A stretch of 64,000 nucleotides of DNA from positions 1 to 64,000 of the forward strand of contig JAHBXN010000009.1 in NCBI GenBank assembly GCA_019636475.1. Reading direction: 5' to 3'. The position numbers and the translations under genes are program-made. Below, one piece after another: positions 58,839 through 64,000 of this stretch (its first letter is position 1; every line of letters starts with the position of its first letter). The stretch is from Phycisphaerae bacterium (GTDB taxonomy: Bacteria > Planctomycetota > Phycisphaerae > UBA1845 > UTPLA1). Under the pieces are notes generated by a model. It saw nothing but the letters and a program-made list of their open reading frames with translations. It was not told the origin of the DNA and made no database searches.

Positions 58839-60418
58839 TCCCCGCCCTCCGGAAGCTGCTGCGAATCGTCGCGATTGAACTTGAGCGAAGACCGAACGGC
58901 CGGATCGAAAGCCAACGACACACCAAGAAGCGGCGCGCCCAAATCCTCAAAGCCGGTCGATCCGTGACTGGCCGTGCGAAGATTGATTCGTCGCGCCAGT
59001 GTGAAGAGCTCGGCGGGGAGATCGCCGTCCAGCGGCACCTCGCCAAGAATGGTCGGCTCGGATAGGGCGGCGTGCGCGGCGATGCAATACTGTTCGACGT
59101 TGACGCCGGCAGGCACCTTGATGATGAGCTCGTTTGCACAGCGTATCGGTGCCATTTGAAAGGCACGTCCCTGAAAGCCGGTTTCCGGAACACGGTGCGA
59201 GGCAATGTAAATCGGCGTGGCGGCCGTCCCTTCCGTGCGAACGCGGAGTTTCGCGGCCATCGCCACGGAGCGGCCGCGATGGCTATAATATCTGTAGGCG
59301 TGCGGGTTGCGCACAAGGCGCGTCGCGATGGCCGGGTTCTTCAGCCAGAGAACCCTGTTGGCGATGTCGATCGACTCAATGGGCCGGGCGACCCATCGGC
59401 TCGCATCCGGGTTGTCGTCATGCACTCGCTCGACGTGTGCTACACGAATCATGTCCTCGGTCAGGTCATTACGCTCCCAGGTGAATCGGCGATAAACCGC
59501 GGCCATGAATTCGTTGGCATATTCCCCGGTTTCTTTTGTGCGATCGAAGGCATCCTTCAGCGTCCAGTTCGATTCGTTGGTTGCATCTCGTCCCGGCGCG
59601 AGGTAATCAGGATCGGGGTCGGGTGGGTTGACCACAGCCCACGCTGGAATCAGCGGCACATCTTCCAGCACTTCCACATCGGCGCCAGCCTGCGTCTTTC
59701 CGCCGAGGGTCCGAACAGCACCGCCGCGCCCATCGAGCGACGGCGTTAAGGAGAGTTGCTCCACGCGCGTCGTGTCGATCGTCAAGTCGTAGGCGTTCGT
59801 CTGGTACAGCCGCACGAACCGGTATCTCGGCGCATCGCCCGCCGAGGCCGGCGGTGCCAGGAACACGCGCACGCCCGGTGCCGATGCCGCGATCTTCCGC
59901 ACGGCCTCATCGATCGACTCGCCGCCCAGCGACACCGGCAAACATTGCACTGTGTCCGCCCCAGCGACGAAGTCGGCGCTGGTCGACACGCCCTTGGCCG
60001 ACATGATCGCGGCGACATTCGTCATCGCGAAAAACGAGGCAATGACCGACGAAAGCGTTCCCGTCGCCAGGTTGATCTCCGGGAAGCCGTCATTGTTAAC
60101 GGCCGGGTCGAAGCGCAGCGCGTGCGACCGATCAAGAATCGAAAGTTTCACCGCCGGGAAGTCCTGCTGTGTCGCCACCGGAATCGGCAGATAGATAAGC
60201 CCCTCGAAGACAATCGTGCCATCGCGCTCCAGCCGCGCCGGCGTATCGCAGGCCCATGGCGCGCCGCGCCAGGTGCCATCCACGCGAATGACGAGTTCGG
60301 CCGGATCGTCGTAATTTCGCTCGAATGTGACCAACGACACCGGAATCGGCAATGCGCCTGCCGGCGCGTCACCGAGCACGATCGATCCATTGATGATCAG
60401 GCTGTAGGCCAAGGTCAC
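58835..60418 (-). CDS. Large distal-tail/hub-like protein, 527 aa
   Basis: GTG start at 60418, eight bases after the upstream stop, preceded by CGGAGT; the longer upstream frame is a shadow of that gene. The beta-rich N-terminus (AYSLIINGSIVLGDAPAGALPIPVSLVTFERNYDD) and mid-region resemble distal tail or hub proteins by position after the tape measure and small tail gene. No catalytic motif recognised. Confidence 0.65.
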   Translation of the reverse strand: MTLAYSLIINGSIVLGDAPAGALPIPVSLVTFERNYDDPAELVIRVDGTWRGAPWACDTPARLERDGTIVFEGLIYLPIPVATQQDFPAVKLSILDRSHALRFDPAVNNDGFPEINLATGTLSSVIASFFAMTNVAAIMSAKGVSTSADFVAGADTVQCLPVSLGGESIDEAVRKIAASAPGVRVFLAPPASAGDAPRYRFVRLYQTNAYDLTIDTTRVEQLSLTPSLDGRGGAVRTLGGKTQAGADVEVLEDVPLIPAWAVVNPPDPDPDYLAPGRDATNESNWTLKDAFDRTKETGEYANEFMAAVYRRFTWERNDLTEDMIRVAHVERVHDDNPDASRWVARPIESIDIANRVLWLKNPAIATRLVRNPHAYRYYSHRGRSVAMAAKLRVRTEGTAATPIYIASHRVPETGFQGRAFQMAPIRCANELIIKVPAGVNVEQYCIAAHAALSEPTILGEVPLDGDLPAELFTLARRINLRTASHGSTGFEDLGAPLLGVSLAFDPAVRSSLKFNRDDSQQLPEGGE

Positions 60419-60425
60419 ACTCCGA

Positions 60426-60839
60426 TCATGGCGGATAGACTGGCTGGCTTGGACCGACAGCCGTGATGATGAGTTCCTCGCAAAAGCGTCCACCGAATCC
60501 CGACGGCAGCGGCGGCTTCGACACCTCGTCGATGGTCCATTGCAGGCACACCATGCGCTCGACAACGCCGTCGATGACAACGATGTCGCCGACCAACCCC
60601 TGCAAATCCTGAATCGCGTCGATGGCCGCATTGAGGGCGATGTTGTCGTTCGCCCGCGCTGTCAGATAAAAGAACTTGGACCAGAGTAGGTTGCGGCTCT
60701 CCGAGTTGACGTCGGCCCGTGACTGAAAAAGGCCCGCGCGGCGCACTGGCGGCGTGATGAGGTGGCTGCCCGGCTCGACGCGAAGGAACACATCGCCAAC
60801 CTGCTGTCCGTTGAATAACAAAACCTGTGCCACGCACAA
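60426..60839 (-). CDS. Small tail protein, 137 aa
   Basis: Directly follows the tape measure gene. Beta-rich (AQVLLFNGQQVGDVFLRVEPGSHLI) with a helical middle (NIALNAAIDAIQDLQGLVGDI). In siphovirus order this place is often a distal tail or minor tail protein. Family not recognised. Confidence 0.65.
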   Translation of the reverse strand: MCVAQVLLFNGQQVGDVFLRVEPGSHLITPPVRRAGLFQSRADVNSESRNLLWSKFFYLTARANDNIALNAAIDAIQDLQGLVGDIVVIDGVVERMVCLQWTIDEVSKPPLPSGFGGRFCEELIITAVGPSQPVYPP

Positions 60840-60853
60840 AGCACTCCGTGTTA

Positions 60854-63208
60854 CTACGCCTTAGCGCCGCCGACGCCGGCAATCGCCTCTTCGCCCATGC
60901 CCAGCGACTTGAGCAGGGAATTGCCGATGCTCACCAGCGAGGCGATGAGCTCCTCCAGTTTCGGACTCTCAGTCACAACCGCTTTCTGCGGGTCCGCGCC
61001 CGCATTCGCGGGAGCAGCCGGATTCGAACTTATGCCGCCGCGAAGGTTGCGACGTTGCCGATTGCGGTTGGCCCGAATACGCGCATCCTCCTCCAGAATC
61101 TTCCGAATGCGATCGGCCTCTTCATCTAGTCCTTGCGTTCGCTCGCCTTTCACGTCGCGCAAGTGACGATCGAATATTCTGCGTCGATCGCGCGGCGTGA
61201 TGCGATAGCCTTCGCGGCGCAGCCGCTCCGTTTCCTCCGCCGCGCGCCGCCGGGCTTCTTGTCGGACGCCGCGATCGCCTCGCTCGACGGCCCTTTTTTC
61301 TTCCTCGATTTTTCGCTGGCGACGGTGAAACTCGTCACGCTTGGCATCGGTGAATTCGAGATCGCCTGGCCGAGACGCGGGGCGAACCTTGAGCACCTTC
61401 GCCGGCTCGCTGAACTGATTGATGAATCCGCCGATGGCCCCACTGATCCGGGTGTTGCCGCCTAGTACGCCGCCGGAGAGGAGCGACTTTGCATTGTCGC
61501 CGAACAAGTCCCATAGCGTTCGGCCGGCCTTCGATCCTGCAGCCACCGTAGCCGCAAAGAGCGATCCGGCGAGCATCCCCTGCATCGTTCCTGGAGCACC
61601 GCCGGCACGCGACTGAAGCGATTCTCTCGCCTTTTCGCCGCTGATTTTCGACTTCACTCCTGCCGCCATTTCACCGGACAAAAGGGCGTCGAAGGATAGT
61701 TTCAATCCGGCCAGCGCCGACTTGACGAGAAACCCAGCGAGTGCACCGGCCTTTCCGGCGCTGGTGCTCGACGCATCGCGATCCGCTTCATATGCGCGCC
61801 GCCGTTCCTCAGCGGCCTGCTCGCGCCTCTGCCTCGCCGCCTTAAAAGTAGGGTCCTCCGGGTCGGTTACGCCGAACATCTGTCCTAGTTGTGTTTGATT
61901 TCCGGCCTTGTCGACCATGAAGCCCGAAAACCACTGTGCCAGCCCCTCGACAATTTTGCTGTGAATCTCCCCGATCGCTGTAATGAGTTCGCCCATCTTG
62001 ACCGACAAGTCGTACAGTGCCTGTCCAATGACATCCGTGAGCGGCTTGATCGTGTTGCCCCATGCCGGCAGGAACTCGGACTTGAGCCAGTTAAATGCCG
62101 TTTTCAAGGCACGGGGAATCTCATCAACAACCCACCTGAACAGCGACTTGAGTTGATCCCAGGCATAGGAGAAGATGTCTGGCAACATCGAGAGGCCCTT
62201 GAGCAGCCCACCCAGAATGCCGCGCCCCAGCGCTTCGCCGAGGTCGACAACGGCAGCGCCCGCGAGATTAAGCAGGCCCGGACCCTGTCGCATCTCTCGC
62301 CCGCTCAAATCCTTTCGTACATTACCCTTCGCATCACGAACGAATTTTCCGAACATTAATTCGCCAATCGATCCACCTTTTTCGACGTGCTTTGTGACGC
62401 CACGGAGAATGTCAGCGAATCCTGCCAGTCCATCCTTGAGTGCCTTGCTCTTGGCAACCGCCAGCACCAGCTTGTCGACGCCGTCTCCGATCAAGTTCTG
62501 AATACCAGACCATAGAAAGAATGTCTCTTTGCCGCTCACGCCGAGCGACTTGGTCTGTGCTCGCATTTCCGCGAGCGCCTGGCGAATGGTCTCGGCCTTC
62601 TGTGCCGCCGGTCCAAGCTGCTCGAACGCGCCGGACCCCTTAATCGCATTAAACGATCGAGCCACACCCTCGGCACCATCGACAAGAATTCCGAAGTCGT
62701 CGAGGAAAAGCGTCGACCCGCGAACGAGCCCTGTGATGACTGTGTTGAGCGCCTCGCCGGGGTCCTTGCCGGTCGCGACCGACTTTTTCGAAATGAACTC
62801 GACGGCCGTGAGCAGATCATCGAAGCTCATCGACCCCAGCGCACGGTTGGCCAGTGCCATGCCTTCGGCCATGCGCATGGTGCCCGAAGCCGCGCGAACT
62901 ATCTGCCGGGCCATGACGTCCGCGTTCTTCGAAGACTGACCCGTCAAGTTCAGGAAGCCGCGGCGAATGACCTCCAGCCTCGATCCGCGATCAACAACGC
63001 CGTCGATGCCACGCACCAGCGGCATCAGCCCGAGGTTGACATCCCGCAGAATTCCGAGCCCGGCCTTCCCGACGTTGAGCGGAAGCGCGAACGCCTTGCC
63101 GGCGAGACCCCCAAGGAATTTTCTGAAGCGCGTCATCGCCGATTGAAGCCCGGCCTCGGTGCCGTCCTCCACGCCGATCCGCATGCTGAAATTCAGGTCT
63201 GCCGCCAT
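60854..63208 (-). CDS. Tape measure protein
   Basis: A 784-residue, mostly helical protein with hydrophobic helices in the middle (LGRGILGGLLKGLSMLPDIFSYAW; AGALAGFLVKSALAGLKLSFDALL) and a long charged coiled-coil C-terminal third (DEFHRRQRKIEEEKRAVERG). It opens NFSMRIGVEDGTEAGLQSA, typical of tape measure proteins. It sets tail length and lies just after the chaperone genes. Confidence 0.85.
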   Translation of the reverse strand: MAADLNFSMRIGVEDGTEAGLQSAMTRFRKFLGGLAGKAFALPLNVGKAGLGILRDVNLGLMPLVRGIDGVVDRGSRLEVIRRGFLNLTGQSSKNADVMARQIVRAASGTMRMAEGMALANRALGSMSFDDLLTAVEFISKKSVATGKDPGEALNTVITGLVRGSTLFLDDFGILVDGAEGVARSFNAIKGSGAFEQLGPAAQKAETIRQALAEMRAQTKSLGVSGKETFFLWSGIQNLIGDGVDKLVLAVAKSKALKDGLAGFADILRGVTKHVEKGGSIGELMFGKFVRDAKGNVRKDLSGREMRQGPGLLNLAGAAVVDLGEALGRGILGGLLKGLSMLPDIFSYAWDQLKSLFRWVVDEIPRALKTAFNWLKSEFLPAWGNTIKPLTDVIGQALYDLSVKMGELITAIGEIHSKIVEGLAQWFSGFMVDKAGNQTQLGQMFGVTDPEDPTFKAARQRREQAAEERRRAYEADRDASSTSAGKAGALAGFLVKSALAGLKLSFDALLSGEMAAGVKSKISGEKARESLQSRAGGAPGTMQGMLAGSLFAATVAAGSKAGRTLWDLFGDNAKSLLSGGVLGGNTRISGAIGGFINQFSEPAKVLKVRPASRPGDLEFTDAKRDEFHRRQRKIEEEKRAVERGDRGVRQEARRRAAEETERLRREGYRITPRDRRRIFDRHLRDVKGERTQGLDEEADRIRKILEEDARIRANRNRQRRNLRGGISSNPAAPANAGADPQKAVVTESPKLEELIASLVSIGNSLLKSLGMGEEAIAGVGGAKA

Positions 63209-63219
63209 AGTGCCGTTAC

Positions 63220-63441
63220 TCAGTCACATCGATCTTCGACAATCCACCGATCCTTCGATTCAAAAGCCAGTTCCGCCAGAGTCCTTCGTGCGCGAGCCGG
63301 AAGCGCCGCGACCATTTCGATCGGAAGCGCCGCTAGAGCCGCTAGGTCGCGGAGTCGGATGAGCTCGCGGAGGCACCTGTCTTCCCACGCTTCCCCGAGC
63401 TCGCAGTAGGGTCCGTTTTCACGCCTAGCGATCCTTCGCAT
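63220..63441 (-). CDS. Tail chaperone extension frame (T-like), read by frameshift or own start
   Basis: A 73-residue frame (if started at ATG 63441) in the -1 phase relative to the upstream chaperone gene and overlapping its end by about 100 bases. Content: AWEDRCLRELIRLRDLAALAAL and ALPARARRTLAELAFESKD. In lambda-type phages the second frame (T) is fused to the first (G) by -1 slippage. Here a run of six A's immediately precedes this frame. Confidence 0.6.
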   Translation of the reverse strand: MRRIARRENGPYCELGEAWEDRCLRELIRLRDLAALAALPIEMVAALPARARRTLAELAFESKDRWIVEDRCD

Positions 63442-63812
63442 CCCGCTTTTTTCAGATTGTCGATGATGTCTTCGACGCCCTTGGGGGGAATGCCGATGAA
63501 TGCGACCAGCCCGGCGCACACTTCAAACTGCGCGACGAGCGGCAACGCGCCGAGGAAGTTTCCGAGCCGGCTCTTCGTCTCGTTCTCATCCTCGTAGAAA
63601 TCGATTGCCGTGCCGTTCTTGTCCTCGACGCCCTTCCAGCCCTTGACCATCCGCTCCAACTGATACTGCATTGATTGCAGCGACTTGTCATTCACGGCGT
63701 CCAGTACGGCCGACCGGTCCGCCGATGTCGGCCGCTTCATGATCAGCGAAAACTTGTCATCGCCTTCGCCGAATTCCAGCGGCGGCGGTTCACTCAGGAA
63801 ATCCAGTTTCAT
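63342..63812 (-). CDS. Tail assembly chaperone (G-like)
   Basis: A 156-residue acidic protein starting at ATG 63812 with GAGGAG upstream. Sequence such as ADRSAVLDAVNDKSLQSMQYQLERMVKGWKGV suits the G-type chaperone that coats the tape measure protein. It ends in a Ser/Lys-rich tail; its final third overlaps the next frame. Confidence 0.7.
   Translation of the reverse strand: MKLDFLSEPPPLEFGEGDDKFSLIMKRPTSADRSAVLDAVNDKSLQSMQYQLERMVKGWKGVEDKNGTAIDFYEDENETKSRLGNFLGALPLVAQFEVCAGLVAFIGIPPKGVEDIIDNLKKAGCEGSLGVKTDPTASSGKRGKTGASASSSDSAT
63447..63453 (-). promoter_or_regulatory. Candidate -1 frameshift site
   Basis: On the minus strand the codons read CTG AAA AAA GCG; slippage by -1 on the A6 run enters the T-like frame at AGC. 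The heptamer G AAA AAA is not the textbook X XXY YYZ, so efficiency is uncertain. The fused product would be about 197 residues. Confidence 0.5.
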
Positions 63813-63854
63813 CTTTCGTTCTCCTCGGAAGGTCAACGCCGTCGGTCATTTGAA

Positions 63855-64000
63855 TTACAGTAACAACGTGTCGGCACCAATCAAGCTGCCATAGGTAATC
63901 ACATCCGGAATCGCTGCGCCTGTGTGATAGGGCTTTACGGCGATCTCGACGATGATCGTGCCGTCCTGCTCATTCAGCGTGTGATTGACGATTTGCGCCG
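63855..64000 (-). CDS. Phage tail protein, C-terminal fragment (gene continues beyond window)
   Basis: A frame open to the window edge, ending at 63855 (TAA). The last 47 residues include NEQDGTIIVEIAVKPYHTG and VITYGSLIGADTLLL. Placed directly upstream of the chaperone, where the major tail tube protein usually lies. Confidence 0.5.
   Translation of the reverse strand, partial: AQIVNHTLNEQDGTIIVEIAVKPYHTGAAIPDVITYGSLIGADTLLL

Larger units (their letters stand above)
53824..64000 (-). mobile_element. Prophage tail module, siphovirus-like (right end outside window)
   Basis: Fourteen genes in one direction with ATGA, TGATG and TAATG overlaps. The transcription order is tail-tube-like protein, tail chaperone with a candidate frameshift, tape measure, then distal tail and fibre-like proteins, the usual siphovirus order. 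No head, lysis, replication or integrase gene is in view; those would lie right of 64 kb. The left end falls between 53.6 and 53.82 kb. Either a prophage or a tail-like remnant. Confidence 0.75.

Noticed and set aside
1-64000. CRISPR arrays and insertion sequences
   Set aside because: No array of regularly spaced direct repeats and no transposase-like protein were found.

Overview
The window looks like a chromosomal contig from a Planctomycetota bacterium, probably near the Phycisphaerae. Pointers are two paired EF-G paralogues (one with the AHIDSGKTT P-loop typical of the spdEFG1/mitochondrial type), a DUF1580 protein beside a planctomycete-style tyrosine integrase, a SufS-SufE fusion, large FG-GAP/ASPIC secreted proteins, and GC-rich host genes. 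No rRNA or CRISPR array is visible. Taxonomy is inference from gene content only.

Layout. (1) 1-9804 is the right part of an integrative element that ends at a tRNA-Val gene; its left end lies outside the window. It carries a sigma-region-4-like gene (cut by the window edge), a TerY-P-type triad (vWA protein, PP2C phosphatase, membrane-anchored Ser/Thr kinase with a zinc knuckle), a VirD4/TraG-like ATPase, a membrane protein, a disordered acidic protein, a small helical protein, a DUF1580 DNA-binding protein and a tyrosine integrase. (2) 10.0-24.3 kb is host chromosome: ACT-domain protein, trpB-trpA, a class V aminotransferase, an ABC-2 permease fusion, a HEAT-repeat secreted protein, a DUF89 protein, tRNA-Arg, a GT39-TPR protein and dapB. 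(3) 24.3-31.0 kb is a suf operon read leftward: Rrf2 regulator, A-type carrier, sufB, sufC, sufD, sufS-sufE fusion, with dapB just downstream. Its promoter has near-consensus -35/-10 boxes with a perfect dyad in the spacer. (4) 31.1-36.8 kb holds two secreted repeat proteins that share an unusual C-terminal tail (RV-hydrophobic-SW-x-E-hydrophobic-basic). (5) 37-53.5 kb is host again: fusA, a free-standing Clp-N protein, a selenocysteine tRNA, a DUF58-transglutaminase pair, a cupredoxin lipoprotein, a histidine kinase, an acyltransferase/EF-G-like pair, VOC and DUF1579 proteins, and a TetR-SRPBCC operon with a clear operator. (6) 53.8-64 kb is a leftward, tightly overlapping phage tail module: tail-tube-like protein (partial), tail assembly chaperone with a candidate -1 frameshift, tape measure, and about ten distal tail or fibre proteins that are mostly unrecognisable.

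How the parts work together. The triad suggests a phosphorylation switch (kinase against phosphatase, vWA scaffold) wired to a DNA/protein-pumping type ATPase and a membrane partner. TerY-P triads are known as candidate phage-defence modules, so this island may carry a defence system with an unusual effector arm. The suf block is an iron-sulfur assembly system probably autoregulated by its own Fe-S-sensing Rrf2 protein. The tRNA-Sec implies that the organism makes selenoproteins, although no selenoprotein or selA/selB gene is visible here.
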